DNA of 25,530 bases from JADKIH01 sp031417555 (GTDB taxonomy: Bacteria; Bacteroidota; Bacteroidia; AKYH767-A; 2013-40CM-41-45): NCBI GenBank assembly GCA_031417555.1, contig JANOVV010000007.1, positions 1-25,530 on the forward strand, written 5' to 3'. Made by a program: the position numbers and the translations under genes. Position 1 is the first letter of the stretch; every line of letters starts with the position of its first letter. Under the pieces are notes generated by a model. That model searched no databases. It worked only from the letters and a program-made list of their open reading frames with translations, and was not told where the DNA came from. Shown here piece by piece: positions 18,172-25,530 of this stretch.

Positions 18172-20079
18172 ATGAATCTATTTCGTAAAAAAACAGTTGC
18201 AAAAATAATAGAGCAGGCTTCAGCGGATGAAAAACATTCGTTGGCAAAGCACTTAGGTGTGCGTGATCTTACGGCTTTTGGTATAGCCGCCATTGTTGGC
18301 GCAGGGATATTCAGTACCATTGGAAATGCAAGTGCAAACGGCGGGCCCGGAGTTGTCCTGCTTTTTATTTTTACAGCGGTTGCCTGTAGTTTTGCCGCCT
18401 TTGCTTATGCAGAGTTTGCCTCTCTTGTACCGGTTTCCGGTAGTGCTTATACCTATAGTTATGTTGCCTTTGGAGAGCTAATGGCATGGATTATCGGTTG
18501 GGCATTGATCATGGAATATGCTATTGGAAATATTACTGTAGCTATTTCCTGGTCTGATTATTTTACGGGATTGCTTGAGAGTGGCGGACTGCATCTTCCA
18601 GAATGGATGACGATGGATTTTCTTTCAGCAATGAAGGGTCATACCAAAGCAGAAATCCTAATGTCCAGCGGAAAACTTTTTGAAAATCTCGATCCTTCTC
18701 TTCAAATTGCTTTTAATGCCTGGCAACATTCGCCCATAATTTTCGGATTACACATTGTGGCTGATTTACCGGCTCTATTGATAATTTTTCTGATTACATG
18801 GCTTGTTTATCGCGGCATACGCGAATCAAAAAATGCAGGAAATATAATGGTGATTATAAAAATTGCTGTTGTTTTACTAGTTATTATTGTTGGATCATTT
18901 TATGTGAACACCGATAATTGGCATCCTTTTTTACCAAATGGAATTTCCGGTGTGTTAAAAGGAGTATCTGCAGTATTCTTTGCTTATATTGGATTCGATG
19001 CAATTAGTACTACTGCTGAAGAATGTAAAAACCCGCAACGTGATCTTCCAAGAGGAATGATGTGGGCACTCATCATTTGTACAATACTCTATGTAACGAT
19101 TGCTTTAGTATTAACAGGAATGGTGAAATACAGCGATCTTGCAGTAGGTGATCCATTGGCATTTGTATTTCAAAAGTTGAATATGAAATGGCTCAGCGGC
19201 ATAATTGCAGTTAGTGCCATCGTTGCTATGGCCAGCGTTTTATTGGTATTTCAGCTCGGTCAACCGAGAATTTGGATGAGTATGAGTCGCGATGGATTAC
19301 TTCCTAAGAAATTTTCTACCATTCATCCAAAATATAAAACACCTTCATACGCAACTATTGTTACCGGTTTTGTTGTTGCCATTCCTGCATTGTTCTTAAA
19401 TCTTACTATGGTTACAGACCTTTGCAGCATTGGTACATTGTTCGCTTTTGTATTAGTCTGTGCCGGTGTCTTACGAATGGATATGATAAAAGACGGTCCT
19501 AAAGGAAAATTCAGAACACCTTTTATCAATTCCAAATATTTTATGATCCCTTTGGTAATCCTTGCAATAATACTGAGTTTTAAATACAATAAAGAGAGTA
19601 CAATTCGTTTTCTAACCAATGAAACAATACTGGTGAGTCAGAATGATTTTGTAGGACGTTTAACAAAAGATGAACTTTTAATTGTAAGAGAAAAAACTAT
19701 TTCTACCGATAAGGTAGCTTTCGCTGCCGAAAACTCAGACCTCGATGCTTATGTAAAAAGTCTTGATGAAAGCCATTACGAAGCATTCATAAACAGTTTA
19801 TCAATTTCTTCTGATAAAAAAACGAGTAGTGGCTGGAATCTTTTCAAACATAAAATGCCTACCTGGATATTTATTTTTACAGCACTTGTACTCACTTATT
19901 ATTCTGTAACAAAAAATCTTTCTTTGATTCCGTTGCTCGGACTAATTTCCTGCCTTTATATGATGAGTGAATTAGGAATAAATAATTGGATTGGGTTTAC
20001 CCTATGGCTTTTAACAGGGTTAGTTATTTATTTTACTTTTAGTTATAAAAATAGCAAACTCAATGTAATTGAAAATTGA
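18172..20079 (+). CDS. APC-family (cationic amino acid transporter-like) permease
   Basis: A 635-aa amino acid permease of the APC superfamily, closest in look to the YfnA/CAT group, acting in the inner membrane. Helix 1 carries GIAAIVGAGIFSTIG, the unwound substrate-binding segment of the family. Other family marks are YSYVAFGELMAWIIGWALIMEY, FFAYIGFDAISTTAEECKNPQRDLPRG (helix 6 and following loop) and QPRIWMSMSRDGLLP. Between two late helices (about residues 480-560) there is a soluble, charged insertion (NETILVSQNDFVGRL... to KHKMPTW) that ordinary members lack. The final pair of helices follows it. The substrate cannot be set from sequence. The gene is followed within 30 bp by an SDR gene, so read-through is possible. 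Confidence 0.9.
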   Translation: MNLFRKKTVAKIIEQASADEKHSLAKHLGVRDLTAFGIAAIVGAGIFSTIGNASANGGPGVVLLFIFTAVACSFAAFAYAEFASLVPVSGSAYTYSYVAFGELMAWIIGWALIMEYAIGNITVAISWSDYFTGLLESGGLHLPEWMTMDFLSAMKGHTKAEILMSSGKLFENLDPSLQIAFNAWQHSPIIFGLHIVADLPALLIIFLITWLVYRGIRESKNAGNIMVIIKIAVVLLVIIVGSFYVNTDNWHPFLPNGISGVLKGVSAVFFAYIGFDAISTTAEECKNPQRDLPRGMMWALIICTILYVTIALVLTGMVKYSDLAVGDPLAFVFQKLNMKWLSGIIAVSAIVAMASVLLVFQLGQPRIWMSMSRDGLLPKKFSTIHPKYKTPSYATIVTGFVVAIPALFLNLTMVTDLCSIGTLFAFVLVCAGVLRMDMIKDGPKGKFRTPFINSKYFMIPLVILAIILSFKYNKESTIRFLTNETILVSQNDFVGRLTKDELLIVREKTISTDKVAFAAENSDLDAYVKSLDESHYEAFINSLSISSDKKTSSGWNLFKHKMPTWIFIFTALVLTYYSVTKNLSLIPLLGLISCLYMMSELGINNWIGFTLWLLTGLVIYFTFSYKNSKLNVIEN

Positions 20080-20109
20080 AGAATGAAGATTAGAAAATTT
20101 ATTTAACAA

Positions 20110-20880
20110 ATGAATAGAAAAAAAAATGTCTTTATTACCGGTGCTACTTCCGGATTTGGGAAAGCGATTGCTTATAAATACGCTCAAGAGGGATATGATT
20201 TAATCTTAAACGGAAGGCGTGAAGACCGGTTAAAAATTATCGAAAAGGAATTAACTGATCTCTATAATGTCAAAGTAATTTCGCTCGCTTTTGATGTTCG
20301 TGATAGTGAAAAAGTTTCAAAAGCGATCATTGGACTTCCGGAAGATTCAAAAAAAATAGACATACTGGTAAACAATGCAGGACTTGCAGCCGGTTTATCA
20401 ACTATACAGGAAGGAGATATTAATGACTGGAATACGATGATCGATACGAATATTAAAGGATTGCTTTATGTATCAAGAATTATTATGCCATTTATGATTT
20501 CCCAAAAAAGCGGACATATAATCAACATAGGATCCATTGCAGGCAAAGAGGCATATTTAAGAGGAAATATTTATTGTGCTACTAAATTTGCAGTTGATGC
20601 ATTAACAAAAAGTATGCGTATTGATTTATTGGAGTATGGAATAAAAGTAACCTCCATTGATCCCGGTGCTGCTGATACTGAGTTTTCACTCGTTCGTTTT
20701 AATGGTGATGCCGAACGTGCTAAAAAACCTTATGAAGGTTACGAGCCGTTACATGCAGATGACATCGCCGAAATAGTTTTTTTTGCTACCAGTCGTCCGC
20801 CACATGTTGTATTGAATGACATTGTTGTAACTCCGCTTGCTCAAGCTAATACATCTTACATGTATAAAAAACCTTCCTGA
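20110..20880 (+). CDS. Short-chain dehydrogenase/reductase, YdfG-like
   Basis: A 256-aa classical SDR with a Rossmann fold. The cofactor motif is TGATSGFG (residues 10-17). RR at 37-38 after strand two suggests NADP(H) preference. The structural NNAG is at 88-91 and the catalytic triad is S142, Y155, K159 (YCATK). The overall pattern (PGAADTEFS, HADDIAEIVFFATSRPPHVVLNDI) resembles E. coli YdfG, a 3-hydroxy acid/serine dehydrogenase and malonic semialdehyde reductase. The exact substrate is not set by the sequence. It ends 5 bp before lnt, so the two are almost surely co-transcribed, although no functional link is evident. Confidence 0.92.
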   Translation: MNRKKNVFITGATSGFGKAIAYKYAQEGYDLILNGRREDRLKIIEKELTDLYNVKVISLAFDVRDSEKVSKAIIGLPEDSKKIDILVNNAGLAAGLSTIQEGDINDWNTMIDTNIKGLLYVSRIIMPFMISQKSGHIINIGSIAGKEAYLRGNIYCATKFAVDALTKSMRIDLLEYGIKVTSIDPGAADTEFSLVRFNGDAERAKKPYEGYEPLHADDIAEIVFFATSRPPHVVLNDIVVTPLAQANTSYMYKKPS

Positions 20881-20885
20881 GTAAT

Positions 20886-22511
20886 ATGTCGAGGCACAAA
20901 CGATCTTCGTTTATTGTAATTACTTCGTTGATAACGGGTTTATTACTTTGGTTGTCATGGCCCGAAAGAGGGTTTACCCCTCTGATTTTTATTGCATGGG
21001 TTCCGCTTTTATTTGCTGAATATAATTTTTCTTCAAATCACAAAAAAGGAAAAGGTTATAGAATGTTTGGTAACTTTTTTTTAGCGTTGCTGATCTGGAA
21101 TTCTTTAACATCCTGGTGGATTTATTTCGCAAGCGATATAGGTAGCTTTGCCGCAATCGCTGTCAACACTCTGTTAATGGCTATTGTATGGCAATTGTTT
21201 TTTATATTAAAAAGAAAACACGGCTCTGTCGTTGGCTATGTTTCACTTGTTATTTTTTGGATTGCTTTCGAATATCTGCATTTAAACTGGGAGATTAGCT
21301 GGCCCTGGTTAACATTAGGAAATGTTTTTTCAACACATCCTGAATGGATACAATGGTATGAATACACCGGAGCTCTTGGCGGTTCTGCATGGGTTTTAAT
21401 TATTAACTTAGTAATCTTTCAGCTGCTGAAAAATTTATGGTATCAGGATCTACTTTTACGAATCAGAAAAATAAATGTATTTCTTATCTCATTTATTATC
21501 TTCGGGCTACTTGCTAGTCCGCTGATATTATCTTTGTATCTCTATTACAATCATACCGAAAAAGGTGAACCCATAAATGTTGTTGTACTTCAGCCAAACA
21601 TTGATCCCTATAATGAAAAATTTGCTGGCACAGGCAAAGATCAGCTCGCAGCTATTTTACGATTGGCATCAACTGTAACCGACAGCAGTACGGATTATTG
21701 TTTGGGTCCGGAAACTGCAATTCCTGAAGGTATAAGAGAAGAACAAATAGATAGTGATCCGTCAGTCAAAACTATTCAAACTGTTATTTCAAATTATCCT
21801 AAATTGAATATGATACTTGGCCTTACAACATTCAAAGTTTATTCTGATGATGATGTAATTCCGCTAACAGCCAGAAAATCGAGTGAAGCAAATACGTATT
21901 ACGATGTTTTTAATTCTGCAATGTTGCTTACAGGAAAAGAATTTCCACAGCTGTATCATAAAAGCCGTTTGGTTCCCGGTGTAGAAAAAATGCCTTACCC
22001 GAAAATATTCGGCTTTCTCGAAGATTATGCAATTAAATTAGGAGGCACTTCCGGTAGTTTAGGAGTACAATCTAACCGCAGTTGTTTCATTGCCAACGAC
22101 GGAACAAAAATAGCTCCTGCCATTTGTTATGAATCCATCTATGGAGATTTTATGAGTGCTTATATGCGCGACACAGCACAATTAATTTCCGTTATTACCA
22201 ATGATGGCTGGTGGGGAAATACACCCGGATATCGTCAGCATATGAATTATGCCCGATTACTTTCTATCGAATTTCGTAAAAGTGTCGCACGCTCCGCAAA
22301 TACCGGTATATCCTGTTTTATCAACCAAAGAGGAGATGTATTACAACAAACTTCATGGTGGAAAGAAGATGCTCTGAAAGGAACACTTTATAAAAACAAA
22401 ATCATAACCTTCTATGCAAAGCATGGAGATTACATTGGCTTTGTTTGTGCTTTTCTGGCTGTAACACTGATAATTTATTTAATCTTTAGAAGGATTATTC
22501 ATTGGTTTTGA
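20886..22511 (+). CDS. lnt: Apolipoprotein N-acyltransferase
   Basis: Lnt adds the third acyl chain to the N-terminal cysteine of lipoproteins in the inner membrane. The first part (about residues 12-225) has the expected membrane helices (LITGLLLWLSWPERGFTPLIFIAW and others). The rest is a periplasmic nitrilase-fold domain starting at INVVVLQPNIDPYNEKF. The catalytic triad is present: E276 (GPETAIPEG), K359 (YHKSRLVPG) and C414 (ICYESIYGD). The NDGWWGNTPGYRQHMNYARLLSIEFRKSVARSANTG segment is diagnostic. Family LVPFGE appears here as LVPGVE, a variant with the glutamate kept. At 541 aa it has a usual length. It begins 5 bp after the SDR stop codon. Confidence 0.96.
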   Translation: MSRHKRSSFIVITSLITGLLLWLSWPERGFTPLIFIAWVPLLFAEYNFSSNHKKGKGYRMFGNFFLALLIWNSLTSWWIYFASDIGSFAAIAVNTLLMAIVWQLFFILKRKHGSVVGYVSLVIFWIAFEYLHLNWEISWPWLTLGNVFSTHPEWIQWYEYTGALGGSAWVLIINLVIFQLLKNLWYQDLLLRIRKINVFLISFIIFGLLASPLILSLYLYYNHTEKGEPINVVVLQPNIDPYNEKFAGTGKDQLAAILRLASTVTDSSTDYCLGPETAIPEGIREEQIDSDPSVKTIQTVISNYPKLNMILGLTTFKVYSDDDVIPLTARKSSEANTYYDVFNSAMLLTGKEFPQLYHKSRLVPGVEKMPYPKIFGFLEDYAIKLGGTSGSLGVQSNRSCFIANDGTKIAPAICYESIYGDFMSAYMRDTAQLISVITNDGWWGNTPGYRQHMNYARLLSIEFRKSVARSANTGISCFINQRGDVLQQTSWWKEDALKGTLYKNKIITFYAKHGDYIGFVCAFLAVTLIIYLIFRRIIHWF

Positions 22512-22520
22512 GATAAGAGG

Positions 22521-22541
22521 CAAGAATCAAGAATCAAGAAA
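22521..22541 (+). repeat. Heptad repeat CAAGAAT x3 after lnt
   Basis: CAAGAAT, CAAGAAT, CAAGAAA in direct succession, 10 bp past the lnt stop codon. Related A-rich heptads follow the permease stop (20080-20095) and the lpd stop (24135-24152). Confidence 0.6.
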
Positions 22542-22692
22542 TTAGGGATTAATTTGAAGAGGATTTTTTATATTTCATGTTTTTCTTTGGAGTATTAAAA
22601 TGATTTTTTTTCTATTAACTTCGGTTAAATCAGAAACTGCTGATTAATTCATTTTTCTTTTCGGATTATTTTAACAGGTGGAAATGAAATTA

Positions 22693-22700
22693 TAAATTTG
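22693..22700 (+). promoter_or_regulatory. Candidate -7 element for lpd
   Basis: TAAATTTG is a perfect TAnnTTTG match 37 bp upstream of the lpd ATG. A TTTTA at 22669-22673 sits at about the right distance (19-bp spacer) but lacks the final G of the -33 TTG. Confidence 0.5.
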
Positions 22701-22737
22701 CAAGATTCAAAAAGTTAAATAGCAATAAATCAGGATA

Positions 22738-24135
22738 ATGGACTCATTTGATGTCATTGTAATAGGCTCCGGGCCGGGGGGATATGTGGCTGCTATTCGT
22801 TGCGCACAGTTGGGTATGAAGACAGCAATCGTTGAAAAATACCCTCAACTTGGAGGGACTTGCACCAATGTCGGCTGTATTCCATCCAAAGCTTTACTTG
22901 ATTCTTCCGAACATTTTTATAATGCTACTCACAATTTTAAAACGCATGGTATAGAACTGAAAGATTTGCAGGTAAACCTGGGACAAATGATTTCCAGAAA
23001 AGAATCCGTCGTTAAGCAAAACAATGATGGCATTAATTTTCTAATGAAGAAAAATAAAATTACTGTTTATACCGGTAAAGCTTCATTTGTAAATTCAGAA
23101 ATAATTTCCATTCAAGGAGAAATGAAAACTGAAATCACTTCTAAAAATATAATCATCGCTACAGGATCGAAACCCTCAACATTAAAAGGAATTACCGTAG
23201 ATAAAAAAAGAATAATTACCTCAACAGAAGCATTAAAATTTTCTGAAATACCAAAGCATCTAATAATAATTGGCGGTGGTGTAATTGGTTTAGAACTTGG
23301 ATCTGTATATGCACGGCTAGGATCTAAAATATCCATTTTGGAATTTACAGATTCCATCATCGGTACAATGGACCGGTCGCTTGGAAAAGAATTACAAAAA
23401 GTTTTACAAAAAGAAGGTTTTGAATTTTATTTGAATCATAAAGTAACATCTGCAACAACAACAGGGAAAACCGTAAATGTAAAAGCTGAAAACAAAGAGG
23501 GAAAAATAATTTCTTTTGATGGTGACTATTGTTTGCTTAGTACGGGTCGTAGTCCATACACAGAAAACCTTGGACTTGAAAATGCCGGACTCAAAACCGA
23601 TGAACGGGGACGAATACCAGTAAATGAAAATCTTCAGACATCTTCAAAAGGAATTTATGCCATTGGCGATGTAATTAAAGGAGCAATGCTTGCACACAAA
23701 GCAGAAGAAGAAGGAATTTTTGTTGCGGAAGTAATTGCTGGACAAAAACCACACATTAATTATTTACTCATTCCAGGAGTAGTATATACCTGGCCTGAAG
23801 TTGCATCGGTTGGTTTTACAGAAGAAGAATTAAAAATTAATACTAGAGAATACAAATCAGGTTCATTTCCATTCAAAGCCAGCGGTCGTGCGCGTGCCAG
23901 TATGGACATAGATGGTTTTGTAAAAGTTCTTGCTGATAAAAAAACGGATGAAATACTCGGTGTGCATATGATAGGTCCTCGCGCAGCTGATATGATTGCA
24001 GAAGCAGTTGTTGCCATGGAATACCGCGCATCGGCAGAAGATATTGCCAGGATGAGTCATGCACATCCAACATATACTGAAGTTTTTAAAGAAGCATGTT
24101 TAATGGCAACGGCAAACAGAGCAATACATTTATAA
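22738..24135 (+). CDS. lpd: Dihydrolipoyl dehydrogenase (E3)
   Basis: A 465-aa FAD flavoprotein that reoxidises dihydrolipoamide with NAD+ in pyruvate, 2-oxoglutarate or branched-chain 2-oxoacid dehydrogenase complexes or the glycine cleavage system. Visible motifs are the FAD-binding GSGPGGYVAAI (10-20), the redox disulfide GGTCTNVGCIPSK (C42, C47), the NAD-binding GGGVIGLELGSVYARLG, the second FAD motif YAIGDV, and the C-terminal active-site HAHPTYTE with H443 and E448. Length and spacing are normal. No E1 or E2 gene is adjacent, so it may serve several complexes. hemH follows after 65 bp, with a weak hairpin between. Confidence 0.97.
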   Translation: MDSFDVIVIGSGPGGYVAAIRCAQLGMKTAIVEKYPQLGGTCTNVGCIPSKALLDSSEHFYNATHNFKTHGIELKDLQVNLGQMISRKESVVKQNNDGINFLMKKNKITVYTGKASFVNSEIISIQGEMKTEITSKNIIIATGSKPSTLKGITVDKKRIITSTEALKFSEIPKHLIIIGGGVIGLELGSVYARLGSKISILEFTDSIIGTMDRSLGKELQKVLQKEGFEFYLNHKVTSATTTGKTVNVKAENKEGKIISFDGDYCLLSTGRSPYTENLGLENAGLKTDERGRIPVNENLQTSSKGIYAIGDVIKGAMLAHKAEEEGIFVAEVIAGQKPHINYLLIPGVVYTWPEVASVGFTEEELKINTREYKSGSFPFKASGRARASMDIDGFVKVLADKKTDEILGVHMIGPRAADMIAEAVVAMEYRASAEDIARMSHAHPTYTEVFKEACLMATANRAIHL

Positions 24136-24152
24136 TTGAAGATTGAAGATTA
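24135..24152 (+). repeat. Heptad repeat ATTGAAG after lpd
   Basis: ATTGAAG, ATTGAAG, ATTAG begins at the end of the lpd stop codon. It is the same type of A-rich 7-bp repetition as after lnt and the permease. Confidence 0.5.
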
Positions 24153-24176
24153 GTGATGATAAATTTTTAATCTTCA
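24144..24176 (+). terminator. Weak hairpin between lpd and hemH
   Basis: TGAAGATTA (24144-24152) pairs with TAATCTTCA (24168-24176) across a 15-nt loop, followed by GTTTTAAAT. The stem is AT-rich and the T-run short, so it may only attenuate. It overlaps the heptad repeat. Confidence 0.35.
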
Positions 24177-24200
24177 GTTTTAAATAGAAGCCCTTTACGA

Positions 24201-25223
24201 ATGAAAACCGGAATTTTACTTGTAAACCTTGGAACACCTGACAGTCCGTCAACACCGGATGTGCGAAAGTATTTAAGGGAATTTTTAAATGATCCAAGAG
24301 TGATTGATATTCCGGCATTTTCTCGCTGGTTATTGGTGAATATGATCATCGTTCCATTCCGTTCACCAAAATCAGCAAAACTTTATTCGGAAATCTGGCG
24401 AAAGGATGGTGTATCACCTCTCCTCTATTACAGTCTCAAACAACAAAGTGCTTTACAACAATTACTTGGTAACGACTACAAAGTAGAATTAGCCATGCGT
24501 TATCAATCACCGTCGATTGAAACAGCATTGATTCAATTCAAAAATACCGAATTCAAAAAGATAAAAGTATTTCCATTATTTCCTCAATATGCTTCTGCCT
24601 CTACGGGATCTGTGGTAGAAAAAGTTATGGAGATAGTTAGTAAATGGGAAGTAATTCCTGAGATAGAATTTATAGGAAGTTTTTGTAATGATGAAGGTTT
24701 TATTGACTCATTTGTAGAATGCGGAAAAAAATATAATCATGCGGCTTATGATCATGTACTTTTCAGTTTTCATGGTTTACCGGAAAGGCAAATTAAAAAA
24801 GCAGATGGCAATGATTATTGTTTAAAGGATAATTGCTGTTCCTCACTAAATGAAAAAAATGCCATGTGTTACCGTGCACAATGTTATTCGACTGCGCGAC
24901 TCATAGCTCAACAATTAAATATTCCTGAAGAAAAATACACGATTAGCTTTCAATCGAGACTCGGAAGAGATCCATGGATTAAACCATATTCCGATTTTAT
25001 AATTAAAGACCGTGCAAAAGCAGGTGATAAAAAATTATTAATCTTCGCTCCTGCTTTCGTCAGCGATTGCCTCGAAACACTTTATGAAATTAGCGTAGAA
25101 TACGATGAGCTTTTTAAAATAAATGGCGGAGAAAAAGTTGACCTTGTAGAAAGCTTAAATGATTCACCAAGGTGGATTGAGGCGATGAAAAAAATTGCAA
25201 TCCGTACTGGCGACCCTGCATAG
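24201..25223 (+). CDS. hemH: Ferrochelatase
   Basis: A 340-aa HemH that inserts Fe2+ into protoporphyrin IX (or coproporphyrin III, depending on the branch), the last metal-insertion step of haem synthesis. Family marks are VNLGTPDSPSTPDVRKYLREFLNDPRVID near the start, the catalytic His191 in FSFHGLPERQ, SFQSRLGRDPWIKPYSD, and E292 in FAPAFVSDCLETLYEI. After the active-site His there is a Cys-rich segment: C207, C212, C213, C223 and C228 (YCLKDNCC ... CYRAQC). Similar cysteines occur in other Bacteroidota HemH proteins and might bind metal, although this is not the C-terminal [2Fe-2S] site of the animal enzyme. The repeat array starts 1-2 bp past the stop codon. The C-terminus (AIRTGDPA) has the expected length, so I see no truncation. 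Confidence 0.96.
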   Translation: MKTGILLVNLGTPDSPSTPDVRKYLREFLNDPRVIDIPAFSRWLLVNMIIVPFRSPKSAKLYSEIWRKDGVSPLLYYSLKQQSALQQLLGNDYKVELAMRYQSPSIETALIQFKNTEFKKIKVFPLFPQYASASTGSVVEKVMEIVSKWEVIPEIEFIGSFCNDEGFIDSFVECGKKYNHAAYDHVLFSFHGLPERQIKKADGNDYCLKDNCCSSLNEKNAMCYRAQCYSTARLIAQQLNIPEEKYTISFQSRLGRDPWIKPYSDFIIKDRAKAGDKKLLIFAPAFVSDCLETLYEISVEYDELFKINGGEKVDLVESLNDSPRWIEAMKKIAIRTGDPA

Positions 25224-25224
25224 T

Positions 25225-25530
25225 CTCCCTCGGCGTAGTCTAAAGCAAGCAACACAATTGGGTCAATATCACAAACTCCCCTTTGCTTGACTACGCCGCG
25301 AACCATACCTCAACTTCCGAGCGGCGATTTCTCCTCCGCTCGGCGTAGTCTAAGGCAAGCAAAACAATTGGGTTAATATCTCAAACTCAACTTTGCTTGA
25401 CTACGCCGCGAACCCTACCTCAACTTCCACTCGGCGATTTCTCCTCCGCTCGGCGTAGTCTAAAGAAAGCAACACAAATGGGTCATTATCTCAAACTCCC
25501 CTATGCTTGACTAAGCCGCGAAACATACCT
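25225..25530 (+). repeat. Tandem array of 110-bp GCGTAGTC-family units, continues past window
   Basis: CGGCGTAGTC starts at 25231, 25341 and 25451, an exact 110-bp period; the third unit is cut at 80 bp by the window edge. Units one and two differ at about 10 of 110 positions. Unit three differs from unit two at about 12 of 80. Each unit has GGCGTAGTC-ta-AAGC facing GCTT-GACTACGCC, a 13-bp bulged stem around a loop of about 33 nt. An 88-bp stretch of unit one (25231-25318) matches the reverse complement of 14095-14182 with 4 differences. No open frame was seen. The units are too long and too full of palindrome to be CRISPR. Confidence 0.9.

Noticed and set aside
14095..25318. Composite transposon bounded by inverted GCGTAGTC repeats
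   Set aside because: No transposase, no target duplication visible, the repeats are multi-copy and asymmetric, and the enclosed genes are ordinary housekeeping genes.
25225..25530. CRISPR array
   Set aside because: The period is 110 bp, and whole units are similar rather than short repeats alternating with unique spacers; there are no cas genes.

Overview
The window reads as a stretch of an AT-rich Bacteroidota chromosome, most like an uncultured Chitinophagales/Sphingobacteriia-type genome. The evidence is two very large secreted proteins ending in type IX secretion (T9SS) type A sorting domains, a DUF4369-like/thioredoxin lipid- or periplasm-facing protein of the kind common in that phylum, a Bacteroidota-style HemH with a Cys-rich insert, weak Shine-Dalgarno sequences, and several perfect Bacteroidota -7 boxes (TAnnTTTG). 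No rRNA, tRNA, CRISPR array, transposase or phage gene was found.

Layout. 1-850 has no convincing protein gene. Its left part looks like structured RNA on the minus strand (possibly the 5' end of a group II intron running off the window), followed by two families of short dispersed repeats. 851-9053 holds two co-directional, paralogous T9SS cargo proteins (1613 and 1031 aa), each followed by an intrinsic terminator. 9191-12201 holds yidC (membrane protein insertase) and a 4-hydroxyphenylpyruvate dioxygenase gene separated by a strong hairpin. 12433-13863 encodes an exported thioredoxin-fold protein with a CSHC active site. 13864-14437 is a gene-free zone dominated by a 195-bp element present twice. 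14438-16666 (minus) is purL. 16759-25223 (plus) is an unknown polytopic membrane protein, an APC-family amino acid permease, an SDR oxidoreductase tightly followed by lnt, then lpd and hemH. 25225-25530 is a tandem array with an exact 110-bp period that runs off the right edge.

How it works together. Most genes are housekeeping: envelope biogenesis (yidC, lnt), purine synthesis (purL), tyrosine catabolism (hpd), 2-oxoacid dehydrogenase E3 (lpd) and haem synthesis (hemH). They do not form a single pathway operon; only SDR-lnt (5 bp apart) and perhaps lpd-hemH look co-transcribed.

The most interesting material is not protein-coding. A hairpin-forming GCGTAGTC repeat family sits directly 3' of purL and directly 3' of hemH. 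The two loci are about 11 kb apart, share an 88-bp module at about 95% identity, and are inverted relative to each other, so each has the same orientation relative to the gene end it follows. No new defence or biosynthetic system is evident. The repeat family, the T9SS paralogue pair and the candidate structured RNA at the left edge are the items most worth a second look.
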